DNA of 48,368 bases from Gemmataceae bacterium (GTDB lineage: Bacteria > Planctomycetota > Planctomycetia > Gemmatales > Gemmataceae): the NCBI GenBank assembly GCA_025055795.1, contig JANWVV010000035.1:1-48368 (forward strand), read 5' to 3'. Below are positions 19,004 to 27,290 of the stretch, piece after piece. The position numbers and the translations under genes were made by a program. The notes beneath the pieces are model-generated. The model was not told the origin of the DNA. It saw nothing but the letters and a program-made list of their open reading frames with translations, and did no database searches. Each line of letters opens with the position of its first letter. Position 1 is the stretch's first letter.

Positions 19004-20238
19004 TGAAGGCGTTGTGGGAAGAGTTCGGGCAGTTGTTGGGGGAGTTGGTGAGGCTAGGTGAAGGTGGGACGCCGCTGCAACGGTTGGTAGCCAGTGGCGT
19101 GGCCGGTTTGATGGCCCAGGTGGAGTATGGTTTACGGCATTATCCCGGGGATCCGGCGGCGGTGCGGATGCAGCGATTGCTGGAGGTTTTGAAGAAGGAA
19201 GTGACGAGTGGGGTGGGGACGGCTGATAAGGAGGCGTTGAGCGGTGTGTGGGGAGCGGCTGATAAGGAGACGTGGAGCGGTGTGTGGGGGGCGGCTGGTG
19301 CCGAGGTGTCGGCTGGTCTGGTGATGTCGCGGGAGGGTGTAAAGGCAGCGGCTGAGGGGTCCGGTGGAGGAGGGAATGGCGACTGGCAGAAGCTGAAGGC
19401 CAAATGGTCGGAGACGAAGGAGTGGAAGGAGTGGGTCGGGCAGGTGGTGCCGGAGGCAGCAGGGGAAAGTTTACCGCAAGTGTTGTGGTTAGTGACGCAT
19501 CGTGTTGCCGCCGAGGTGGCGGAGAGATGGCAGCGGCAATGGCGGGAGTTGGCGGGTGAGCTACGGGAACACCCACAAGTCCCCATTGCCGGTCCGCGGA
19601 CTGCCCTGTTGCTCCCCCCAATCGACAAAACCGATGCCCCGGTCGTCCGGATGGATCCGGGAGCGGCCCTTGACCAACGCCTGCCATTACGACTTGGCGA
19701 TCACCCCTTGCTCCAAGGGATGGCTCGGGCTTGTTCCGCCGCATTGTGGTTCATCGAAAACGATCCCCTGCTGCACTATGCCTGGCATCCGATTAACCGC
19801 TTCGGCCTCCGCCCGTTTGACGATGACTCCCGTAACCGTTACATTGAGGCCCTCATCACCTGCTTCGCTGCTTTGCAAGAAGCCGTCGAACGGAACGAAA
19901 TTAGGAATGTGGTGATAAAATGGCTAGAACTGGATGAGGGGATCAACAGCCTGATGTATGATCCGGTTCCTCATCCCGATTCGCTGTTTGCGGCTGTGGG
20001 CAAGCACTCGCGGCAGTGCATGACGACCATCTACCAACTGGCGTCTGAGCAAAATCTGAACCTGACTTTCAAGGAGCCCAACGGCCAGTACCGGGATTGT
20101 GTGAGCTACACCGATCCCGACGAGGACGTTGAGATGCGTTATGGGGGCCAGCCCGGCCAGGTGGTCCGTTGTTTGCGGCTTTATGCCAGGATCGACAAGG
20201 AAGTTCGCAAGGCCCGCTTGGCCTACCGACCCCGCTGA
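19003..20238 (+). CDS. Protein of unknown function in the GTPase/Hsp70-like operon
   Basis: A 411-residue soluble protein of no recognised family. The ATG at 19003 overlaps the previous stop (TGATG), which implies translational coupling; a GTG at 18994 would add three residues. Residues about 74-97 hold a 12-residue repeat in two copies (ADKE..SGVWGA), listed below at DNA level. The N-terminal 190 residues are helical and low in complexity; the C-terminal half (from about 200) looks globular and conserved, with 'ENDPLLHYAWHPINRFGLRPFDDDSRNRY'. The change in character matches an abrupt base shift at about 19560, from G-rich to C-rich. It could be the third partner in the complex (a SrfA-like position), but no sequence link to SrfA is claimed. 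Confidence 0.75.
   Translation: MKALWEEFGQLLGELVRLGEGGTPLQRLVASGVAGLMAQVEYGLRHYPGDPAAVRMQRLLEVLKKEVTSGVGTADKEALSGVWGAADKETWSGVWGAAGAEVSAGLVMSREGVKAAAEGSGGGGNGDWQKLKAKWSETKEWKEWVGQVVPEAAGESLPQVLWLVTHRVAAEVAERWQRQWRELAGELREHPQVPIAGPRTALLLPPIDKTDAPVVRMDPGAALDQRLPLRLGDHPLLQGMARACSAALWFIENDPLLHYAWHPINRFGLRPFDDDSRNRYIEALITCFAALQEAVERNEIRNVVIKWLELDEGINSLMYDPVPHPDSLFAAVGKHSRQCMTTIYQLASEQNLNLTFKEPNGQYRDCVSYTDPDEDVEMRYGGQPGQVVRCLRLYARIDKEVRKARLAYRPR
19221..19292 (+). repeat. Tandem 36-bp coding repeat, two copies
   Basis: Units 19221-19256 and 19257-19292 match at nearly all positions and keep the reading frame, encoding ADKEALSGVWGA and ADKETWSGVWGA. A partial third unit (GCGGCTGGTGC...) follows. It looks like a recent in-frame duplication in a flexible part of the protein. 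Confidence 0.8.
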
Positions 20239-20302
20239 ACCTTTTGGGAGAAAGTACACAGCCCGTGTCTGACCGTATGCATTCCAAGAGGTGTCCCGTA
20301 CC

Positions 20303-20770
20303 ATGAAAATCCTGTCATTCCTTTTATTTGGTGTCGTTATCTGTCTGGGGCGCTTGATCCGTTGGTGGTGGTGGTCCTTCAGATCCTGGGCCAGTCAAGT
20401 CTGGTTGAACTGGGCGTCGCGGAGTCTGGGCCGACGTCTGCAAAAGCAGAGGTGGGGTGATCAGGTGCTGCTGACTCAAATCGATCAGGCTCCCGATAGC
20501 CAGCAGCGTGGCTACTACCTTCAACTACTCGGATTGTCAGTCCTGATGAATCGTTATCCCCCTCTTCTGGTGGAAACGGAGTACAGCAAACGTCGTCCTC
20601 GTTACGTTAACTGGCAGGAGAACACCCGCAATTGGCAACGAGCTCGTCAAAACATTTGGCCCACTTCGTTAGCTGAACAAGCTGTTCTCGTTTTGCACAT
20701 CGGCTTGCTCATCGGTCTGAGTATTTGGTTGCTGAACCGGTATGTCTGGTCACCCGCAACGGTCACCTGA
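20303..20770 (+). CDS. Small membrane protein, last gene of the GTPase/Hsp70-like operon
   Basis: A 155-residue protein with an N-terminal hydrophobic helix (residues 2-20, then a Trp/Arg-rich edge 'RLIRWWWWSFRSW') and a second helix near the C-terminus (about 125-145). The middle is basic and hydrophilic. No family was recognised. A GTG at 20291 is possible, but the AGAGG at 20286-20290 touches it directly, while the ATG at 20303 has a workable spacing of 12. It lies 64 bases after the 411-residue gene on the same strand, and could anchor the complex to the membrane. Confidence 0.65.
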   Translation: MKILSFLLFGVVICLGRLIRWWWWSFRSWASQVWLNWASRSLGRRLQKQRWGDQVLLTQIDQAPDSQQRGYYLQLLGLSVLMNRYPPLLVETEYSKRRPRYVNWQENTRNWQRARQNIWPTSLAEQAVLVLHIGLLIGLSIWLLNRYVWSPATVT

Positions 20771-21139
20771 TTGGCTGAAGTTTCTGAGCCACCTTAGCTG
20801 GTCATTTTTTTGTTTGTTTGGACCAGGGAGAAGATCTCCCTGACGTCCCCGGGCTTATCCTGACCAGGTGCACGCCTGGAGCGGCCATCGTCATGCAACG
20901 GATGCATGGTTGTCACGCGTTTCCGTCAGTCAGTTCATTCATGTGATGGGAGAGTTGCATTTAGACGGACCGTTTTGCTGACACAGTGGCCCTATCATAC
21001 CGACAAGAGGGTGAAGCGATACGCCGGCCGGCTCCTATGCGAACACGGAACGACAGAATAGCCCCCCGGCAACGGCAAGGACAAAGCGGCTGAGACTTTG
21101 GCCTGAAGTAGAACCGAGCTAGCAGAGCGGGAACGAGCA
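20771..21139. other. Intergenic region after the operon; weak terminator-like inverted repeat
   Basis: No reading frame was found in 369 bases. CTGGTC at 20798-20803 can pair with GACCAG at 20821-20826 around a T-rich loop; a short stem with the T-run inside the loop is not a classical terminator. The right half should hold the promoter of the orphan permease. Confidence 0.4.
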
Positions 21140-21997
21140 ATGAACCGGTGGCGGACCTTGATGCTAGCTTTCTGGCTCGGCTGGCAACTGGAAACGAATT
21201 GGGCCCGACCGTGGGTGTTTGTCGTCTACGTATTTGTCAAGCCGATCTGTGCTTCTCTGGTACTGGCCTGCATGTTTTATGCTGCCCGGGCCGCTGTGCC
21301 GGGACGAGTGCCTGCCGAATTCCTTCCTTTTGTCTACGTTTCCAACGCGGTCTATAGCCTGGTCGGGCTGGTCATGTTTGGCCTCAGCTATGCGGTCATC
21401 CGGGATCGCGAGCATTATCGCATGTTGAAATACGTTTACATCAGTCCGGGCGATTTCCGCTTTTACGTCGCCGGTCGGGGGCTGGCCCGAGTAGTGGAAG
21501 GAGCGGTCGGAGCCCTAGCCAACGTAACGGTCGGCCTGGTCCTGTTCGCCGAACTGCGTCAGGAAGTAACGGTGCAACCCGGTTGGCTGACTCTCTTTGG
21601 GCTATTGGGAATAGGGGTGCTATGGGCGGGGGGACAGATCCTGGCAGGAATCTGCTTGAATCTGTCCCGGCAGGGCATGTTCTTGAGCGAAGGGGTGGCC
21701 GGCGTGGTGTATCTCCTCAGTGGTGTGCTGTACCCTCTGAGTATCTTGCCGGGCTGGCTGCAAGGGTTGGCGGTGGTGTTACCCACCACCTGGTGGGTGG
21801 AAGGGATGCGTCGGGCGCTGCTGGGACCATTGCCCGAGGCCTTGCAAGGGCCGCTGAGCCACTACAGCACCGCTGCCGTGGCTGGATATCTTGCCCTGAC
21901 TACCTTGCTGTTGCTGGCCGGAGCCGACTGGGTGTGGCGGTATGGCGTACGACGAGCCTGGCAAAGGGGATTGCTCGAAGAAAACGCGGGAGTGTGA
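21140..21997 (+). CDS. ABC-2 type transporter permease, orphan
   Basis: A 285-residue integral membrane protein with about six helices and the ABC-2 pattern of DrrB/NodJ-like permeases, including a membrane-proximal 'GVAGVVYLLSGVLYPLSILPGWLQGLAVVLPTTWWVEGMRRALLG' style segment (about 192-230) typical of the C-terminal signature of that family. No ATP-binding gene lies next to it: the only one in the window is 12 kb upstream and already has its own permease. The nearest gene on the right is convergent. Confidence 0.8.
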   Translation: MNRWRTLMLAFWLGWQLETNWARPWVFVVYVFVKPICASLVLACMFYAARAAVPGRVPAEFLPFVYVSNAVYSLVGLVMFGLSYAVIRDREHYRMLKYVYISPGDFRFYVAGRGLARVVEGAVGALANVTVGLVLFAELRQEVTVQPGWLTLFGLLGIGVLWAGGQILAGICLNLSRQGMFLSEGVAGVVYLLSGVLYPLSILPGWLQGLAVVLPTTWWVEGMRRALLGPLPEALQGPLSHYSTAAVAGYLALTTLLLLAGADWVWRYGVRRAWQRGLLEENAGV

Positions 21998-22096
21998 CCC
22001 GTTCACGACAGTGGGCAAAGAAGATCCACGGTAAGTCAAATTGGTCCAATTGAATCGGATTGGCCATTGGAGACAGGGACGCTGGATCATGCCCGA

Positions 22097-22498
22097 TCAG
22101 CCGTGCAGGTTGGCCGGCGCTGATCCATGTTCGACGGGCAGGCCTGCTTGTACCCAGGCCCGCCACCCCCCGGCCAGGCTGACCACATTCGTGTACCCCA
22201 TCTTCTGGAGATTATCGGCAGCCAGAGCCGAGCGGTAGCCACCACCGCAGTAAAGGACCAGCGGCGTGTGGGGGTCGGGAAACTTGCTTTCAATGTCGCG
22301 TTCGATCACGCCCTTGCTCAAATGAATCGCCCCCACCGCGTGGCCGGCCGCGTATTCACTTTCCTCCCGCACGTCGATCAGAACCAGACGCTCGCCAGCG
22401 TCGATCCGCTGACGGATTTCCTCCACGGAACATTCGCGGATACGGCTTTTCGCCTCGGCCACCAGTTGCAGGAAGCGGGGAGAGTGTTGCTTGACCAT
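22097..22498 (-). CDS. Rhodanese-like sulfurtransferase
   Basis: A 133-residue single-domain rhodanese. 'LVLIDVREESEYAAGHAVGAIHL' (38-60) is the CH2A region and 'LVLYCGGGYRS' carries catalytic C84 in a CGGGYRS loop that would hold the persulfide. The N-terminal 30 residues are a helical lead. A longer frame opens at 22567, but the Met at 22498 gives the usual single-domain length. It lies 116 bases downstream of the baeRF-type gene on the same strand. It probably moves sulfur to a cyanide or thiol acceptor; the true partner is unknown. Confidence 0.85.
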   Translation of the reverse strand: MVKQHSPRFLQLVAEAKSRIRECSVEEIRQRIDAGERLVLIDVREESEYAAGHAVGAIHLSKGVIERDIESKFPDPHTPLVLYCGGGYRSALAADNLQKMGYTNVVSLAGGWRAWVQAGLPVEHGSAPANLHG

Positions 22499-22614
22499 GT
22501 GAAGCGTTCCTCGCAGGCAAGCTGCAGTCCAAGCGGGGACGACCAGTATGCCGCTTGCGGCAGGCACCGTGACGCGGTACTGGCCGCCGCAACGTCGGGC
22601 CTGGCAGGTTCAGT

Positions 22615-23742
22615 TCAGTAGCGGAAGATGGCAGCCAGACCGGTTTGGGTGGGCATCCGTTCCGCGGGGACGACAACAACGTCGCCGCCGGTACGCAAGA
22701 CCATTTCCGCCAGGTCATCCAAGGCATCGTCCACTTTAGGATCGGCCAGCTCGGCCGGGCGCAGGTCGCCGCTGACCGGATCGATAACACCAGGGACGAC
22801 CTTGTCGGCATCGACCAGCAATACACCGATGCGGGCCGCTACGGCCGCGTGGGCAGCATCGGCCAGGTCGGCGGCGCCCGCGCCACGGCTGTAGGCGGTA
22901 CCAAAGTCCTCGCACAACTTCTGCAACCGCTGCAGATACAGCGGTTCGACCACCTTCCAGGCACGAGTTAATAGTTCTTCCGGACTCAGATGAAAAGGAT
23001 CTCCGATCACCCCTTCCGGCAGCACGTCGTGGTTACGGTGACAGGCAGCCCGAAAGGGGGATTGGTGCTCGGCCAAAGCGGCCAGCACGATCGGTACACC
23101 GTTACTGGGCAAGCGGTCGGCCACTGCCCGGAAGAATCGTTGGGTGTCCAGGTCCAGTTCGTCTTTGCGCGAGCCGCTGCCATGGGCAATGGCATGATGA
23201 CCGGCGTTGGAGGAATGGCGGTCCCGGTGGGGCTCGGTCAGCTCTGTCCCCAGTACTTCTGTTAACGTTACGGGGAAGCCGTTGCCGGTGAGCGGATCCA
23301 GTTTGTAGCGGTTGCCTTCGTAAAGCGCTGCACGCTCGCGGGACAACGCCAGCACGCGGAAGCGATCAGCCGACTGCACGTACCGCAACAAGGGCTTGAC
23401 ATGGAAGGAATCAGCCACTACCGCTCGCTCGGGCATGGTGCGTGGCAACGTGAACACATCGAACCGCTGGGGCGAAGCCAGCACCACCGTGCCGTCCAGG
23501 GTATGTCGCCAAAACAAAGCATTAGTCGCCAGCTGGTGCAACTTCTGACGCAGCTCCTCCGTTTCCCGAGGTGTATAGCTTCTGGCCAGCGAATCCTCTA
23601 CCTGCTTGACCAGATTTTTGTACCGGATCGGATCCTGCTCATTTTCCGGGTAGGTCCGGTGTGTCGGTAGATAGATCGAAACACAGGGAACTTCCTGAGC
23701 TTGCAATAATTGACGCAGATATTTAGGGCTAAGCGTTGGCAT
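22615..23742 (-). CDS. baeRF-type (bacterial eRF1-like) protein
   Basis: A 375-residue protein like the bacterial families related to archaeal/eukaryotic release factor eRF1. The N-terminal part has 'CVSIYLPTHRTYPENEQDPIRYKNLV' (residues about 14-40), the usual opening of baeRF families 3 and 7. The middle has 'DRFRVLALSRERAALYEGN', and the C-terminal domain has 'IGVLLVDADKVVPGVID' and 'GGDVVVVPAERMP', as in the eRF1 domain-3 fold. These proteins are predicted to act on stalled ribosomes; the function is not settled. The Met at 23742 is chosen over 23772 because the conserved region begins right after it. Confidence 0.78.
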   Translation of the reverse strand: MPTLSPKYLRQLLQAQEVPCVSIYLPTHRTYPENEQDPIRYKNLVKQVEDSLARSYTPRETEELRQKLHQLATNALFWRHTLDGTVVLASPQRFDVFTLPRTMPERAVVADSFHVKPLLRYVQSADRFRVLALSRERAALYEGNRYKLDPLTGNGFPVTLTEVLGTELTEPHRDRHSSNAGHHAIAHGSGSRKDELDLDTQRFFRAVADRLPSNGVPIVLAALAEHQSPFRAACHRNHDVLPEGVIGDPFHLSPEELLTRAWKVVEPLYLQRLQKLCEDFGTAYSRGAGAADLADAAHAAVAARIGVLLVDADKVVPGVIDPVSGDLRPAELADPKVDDALDDLAEMVLRTGGDVVVVPAERMPTQTGLAAIFRY

Positions 23743-23994
23743 GATGGCAACTCCCTGGGAATCGGCTACCAACAGGGCCAGCGTTCAACCGCTCCGTGGC
23801 CCTGAGGATCAAAAGCAGCACCCTCTGTTTCGGAATGTAAACGCTGGACCCATTCTGAATATAACGATCATTAACAAGACTGGTAGGTGGACTGGCTGCC
23901 TTTCTGGCCGGCCGATGTCTGAACAATGAACGTCGCCGGAACTACCACCCTCTATTTCTGACTGTGTCTGGTCACCCGGAGGTCCAGCAACGCC

Positions 23995-25308
23995 TCAACG
24001 GAAGTAGCGATTGAGTACATTTTCCAGATATTCCTGTCGGCCGGAAAGATTGGGTGCGGCATCACCTTTGGCCAGGATGTAAGCCTCAAGGCTTTCGAAG
24101 CTGGCCCGGCCGCTCTCGATGTCGGCCCCGATGCCGCTATCCCACGAAGCATAGCGCTGGCGCACAAACTCCTGCAGCAAGCCGTCGCGACGGATGGCCG
24201 CGGCAATCTTCAGGCCCTGGGCAAAGGCATCCATGGCACCAATGTGGGCGTGGAACAGATCCACTGGCTCGAAACTTTCCCGCCGCACCTTGGCATCGAA
24301 ATTCAGTCCGCCCGGCGCTAACCCACCCTGTTGCAAGATTACCAGCATGATCTGGGTGGTCAGATACAAATCGGTGGGGAACTGGTCGGTGTCCCACCCC
24401 AGCAGCAGGTCGCCCCGGTTGGCGTCGATCGAGCCGAGCATGCCATGGAGACTGGCATACAACAGTTCGTGCACCATGGTATGCCGGGCTAAAGTGGCGT
24501 GATTAGTCTCCACGTTGAAGCGGAATTCCTTCTCCAGGCCGTAGGTACGCAAAAACGCCAAGGCGTGGGCACAATCGAAATCGTACTGATGAGTGGTCGG
24601 TTCGTGCGGTTTGGGCTCGATCAGAAGCGGTCCGGTGAAACCGATCTTCTTTTTGTACTCAACGGCCATGTGTAAAAAGCGGGCATAATGGTCCAGTTCC
24701 CGCTTCATGTCCGTGTTCATCCAGGTGACGTATCCTTCACGGCCGCCCCAGAACAGATAATTGGCGCCGCCCAGCTCCAGGGTGACCTCCATGGCCTTTT
24801 TCACTTGGGCAGCAGCGTAGGCGAATACGTCGGCATTGCAACTGGTAGCCGCCCCGTGGACATATCGCCTATGACTGAACAGATTGGCCGTGCCCCACAA
24901 CAGGCGGATGCCCGTCCGCTGTTGCTGCTCCTTCAACCGACGCACGACCACGTCCAGGTTGCGGTTGGTTTCTGCCAGGGTTGCTCCTTCAGGGGCCACG
25001 TCGCGGTCGTGAAAACAGTAGAAGGGAACGCCTAGCTTTTCCATGAACTCAAAAGCGACGTCTACCCGTTTCAAAGCCATTTCCAGCGAGTCGCTGCCGT
25101 CCTCCCAGGGACGGATGGCACAGCCCGGACCAAACGGATCGCTACCCGTTCCCCGGAACGTGTGCCAGTAGCACACAGCAAACCGTAAATGGTCTTTCAT
25201 CGGCTTGCCTTCTACTAGCTCGTCCGGATTGTAATGACGGAAAGCCAGCGGATTTTTCGTTTCCGGCCCCTCATACTGGATCTTGGGTATGTCCGGAAAA
25301 TACGCCAT
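23995..25308 (-). CDS. xylA: Xylose isomerase
   Basis: A 437-residue enzyme that turns D-xylose into D-xylulose (and glucose into fructose) with two divalent metals. Catalytic H100 and D103 lie in '[10 protein letters not shown]', and 'EPKPHEPT' and '[13 protein letters not shown]' carry the metal-binding Glu/His residues; 'DANRGD' is also present. The length equals the group II enzymes such as that of E. coli. The frame opens far upstream at 25620, but the ATG at 25308 gives the family's standard N-terminus ([17 protein letters not shown]). No xylulokinase, xylose transporter or XylR is nearby in the window. Confidence 0.96.
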   Translation of the reverse strand: MAYFPDIPKIQYEGPETKNPLAFRHYNPDELVEGKPMKDHLRFAVCYWHTFRGTGSDPFGPGCAIRPWEDGSDSLEMALKRVDVAFEFMEKLGVPFYCFHDRDVAPEGATLAETNRNLDVVVRRLKEQQQRTGIRLLWGTANLFSHRRYVHGAATSCNADVFAYAAAQVKKAMEVTLELGGANYLFWGGREGYVTWMNTDMKRELDHYARFLHMAVEYKKKIGFTGPLLIEPKPHEPTTHQYDFDCAHALAFLRTYGLEKEFRFNVETNHATLARHTMVHELLYASLHGMLGSIDANRGDLLLGWDTDQFPTDLYLTTQIMLVILQQGGLAPGGLNFDAKVRRESFEPVDLFHAHIGAMDAFAQGLKIAAAIRRDGLLQEFVRQRYASWDSGIGADIESGRASFESLEAYILAKGDAAPNLSGRQEYLENVLNRYFR

Positions 25309-25588
25309 GATCTCTGCTCCTCTACGACAACTCCTGGTGACAGTGCTGATCAAGCGGTTGGCCCGGTTGTTCCCGCTGTGGCTGGCCTCTGCAACGCTGG
25401 ACCTGCTAGCCCCCGGCAGCCTTAGCGGAACTTCGTTATGACCGCTGTGCAGTGAGCGTAGCGGATTTGTCCCTTGTCGGGTAGGGGCACGTTTGTGTCG
25501 AATGGCCGATCCGTGAAAACAACGCTTACCAAGTGAGAAACGGATTCCAACATATCCGGCAAAGGTGCCATCCTGCTCCCCTGCTCTG

Positions 25589-26389
25589 TCAGGGAACCGG
25601 ACGCTTGCGGAATACCACAATGTGCTGCCAGGGAAGGGTGCCGATCGTTCGCTCGTGCTCCAACTGCGGAAACAGATTCATCTCTCGCAGCAACTGACGT
25701 TCGCTCATTTTGTGCACCTTCAGAATGGGAACACGGTCATCTTCCAGGCGAAATTCGACAAAAACAATCCGTCCGCCGGTTTTAAGGGCGTGCAACAGTT
25801 TTTCCATCATTTCGTAAGGAAATTCGAATTCATGATAGACATCAACTAGCAAAATCAGATCAACGTGATTGGGAGGCAGTTTGGGATCGGTCGGTGTACC
25901 ACGGATTGTTTCGACATTGGTAAGTTTCAAGCGTTGGGCCTTGGCCGTGATCAGATCGAGCATTTCCTGCTGGATGTCACAGGCCAGTACTTTGCCGCGT
26001 GGGGCCACACGCGGTGCGATGCGGACGGTGTGGTAGCCACTGCCCGCACCCACGTCAGCAACTATCAGTCCATCCTTCAGTTCCAAGGCGGCGAGTAGTT
26101 TTTCCGGTTCCTCTTCCTTGATCCGTTCGGGGCGCTCCAGCCAGCCGGCACCGCGATAGCTCATCACCCGGGCGATCTCGCGACCCATGTAAAATTTGCC
26201 AATCCCATAGGGGTCATGCTGCTGCCGGAACTCATAGAGAGGCCGCGGCGGCGGTGCCTCTTCCACCGGCTGTCCGCTGGCCACCCCCCCTAGCCAAGCC
26301 AAAAGCAGCAGCAACCATCTCCTGTTTCCCCTCTGGCTGGCCAGTACCAGGCGGGGTGGTCTGGTCCATTCCGTCGAGTCACTAGTCAT
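25589..26389 (-). CDS. Exported SAM-dependent methyltransferase
   Basis: A 266-residue class I methyltransferase. The SAM motif '[16 protein letters not shown]' is in the middle, followed by '[11 protein letters not shown]' (acidic residue for the ribose) and '[13 protein letters not shown]'. The N-terminus has '[19 protein letters not shown]', which looks like a signal peptide or anchor after a 20-residue basic lead. A SAM enzyme outside the cytoplasm would be odd, since SAM is cytoplasmic, so anchoring with the enzyme facing inward is also possible. The Met at 26389 is preferred over 26425 as it shortens the lead. The substrate is unknown. Confidence 0.8.
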   Translation of the reverse strand: MTSDSTEWTRPPRLVLASQRGNRRWLLLLLAWLGGVASGQPVEEAPPPRPLYEFRQQHDPYGIGKFYMGREIARVMSYRGAGWLERPERIKEEEPEKLLAALELKDGLIVADVGAGSGYHTVRIAPRVAPRGKVLACDIQQEMLDLITAKAQRLKLTNVETIRGTPTDPKLPPNHVDLILLVDVYHEFEFPYEMMEKLLHALKTGGRIVFVEFRLEDDRVPILKVHKMSERQLLREMNLFPQLEHERTIGTLPWQHIVVFRKRPVP

Positions 26390-26910
26390 TGCTTGTCTCC
26401 ATTTCGCTGGTGCCGGTTCAAACACCGTTACACGTCCTTACGCGGGTCCACATATGGCCGGGCTCCCTTCATCACGATGACAAGTATGGGCTGTTCCTGG
26501 AGTGCCTAAAAAGCGTATCCGGTCCGCTCACCCTCCCCTCGCAACGCATCGGAAAACTCATGCCATCGGAGAGTACCTTTTCCTCGGCGGATGCACGGGA
26601 GGACCTCCTCCATTTATATTAAGGTAGACTTTTCACCGCGGGACGGTTGTTGACCGCGCTCTAGCAGGAATCAGGCGAGAGGCGGAGATGCCCTCAACCA
26701 TGCTGTGAGAGTCACATGGAGTATATCAGACGCCTATCGATTGCCATTCATTCTGACCGGCGGCCCCTCTGTTAGTAGAGGGATTGCCTGGGGATCAACC
26801 GGGCTGAAAAATTTTTCTGAAAAAATTTCCATTTCCGGTTGACACGGTCGCTTTTTTGTGCATATGTATACTATACTGATAAAAAGAACACTTAGAACAG
26901 GAGAACAAGA
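26390..26910. other. Spacer ahead of the capsid cassette
   Basis: This 521-base spacer lies between the methyltransferase (minus) and the first capsid-cassette gene (plus). A small hairpin, CCCTCT at 26765-26770 with AGAGGG at 26777-26782, precedes an AT-rich block that contains the promoter candidate listed separately. No protein-like frame was seen. Confidence 0.5.
26806..26872 (+). promoter_or_regulatory. Candidate sigma-70-type promoter with A/T-tract element
   Basis: Perfect TTGACA lies at 26839-26844. TATGTA at 26863-26868 gives an 18-base spacer; a better TATACT at 26867-26872 would give 22, which is too long. Upstream, the palindrome GAAAAATTTTTC (26806-26817) and a near copy (CTGAAAAAATTT) 13 bases later form A/T tracts like an UP element or an operator. 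The first cassette gene starts 39 bases beyond. Confidence 0.45.
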
Positions 26911-27246
26911 ATGCTTCTTCCGTCAAATGCATATGACGAGAATTTTACCGGTTCTGGTTATCGGCCAGATGAGGAGGAATTTTTGCGGGCGATGGCGTTG
27001 TACCAGAAGCGGCAGGGTCGGCGTTATCCGACGTGGTGTGAGGTCCTGTATGTGCTGCATTGCCTGGGGTACCGCAAGGTGGCTCCGGCTGTCGATCCTC
27101 AGGGGAAGTCCCGACGGCGAAGAAGGAAAGAAGAACCCAGTGGAACATCTGCCGAAACGCTTGCGGGCAGCGAAGCCGCCCTGGAGGAGTTGATTGGGCG
27201 GTTGCGTCAACGCTGGCTTGATGAGGCGGGCAGGCTATCGCGGTAG
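26911..27246 (+). CDS. Small protein at the head of the capsid cassette
   Basis: A 111-residue protein with a clear AGGAG (26899-26903) 7 bases before the ATG. Residues about 15-50 ('[38 protein letters not shown]') look like a compact helical unit; then comes a basic stretch (RRRRRK at about 69-74) and a C-terminal amphipathic helix. No family was recognised. Its place before the portal gene, 44 bases away, is where a small terminase or regulator often sits in HK97-type phages, but this is position only. Confidence 0.65.
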   Translation: MLLPSNAYDENFTGSGYRPDEEEFLRAMALYQKRQGRRYPTWCEVLYVLHCLGYRKVAPAVDPQGKSRRRRRKEEPSGTSAETLAGSEAALEELIGRLRQRWLDEAGRLSR

Positions 27247-27290
27247 GCGTCGTCGCCGGGGTACTTCAGCACTCGCAGGGGGAACGAGCC

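Noticed and set aside
18938..19744. 268-codon minus-strand frame opposite the Hsp70-like and following genes
   Set aside because: It is almost wholly Pro/Ser/Thr/His, the typical shadow of the G-rich coding strand here.
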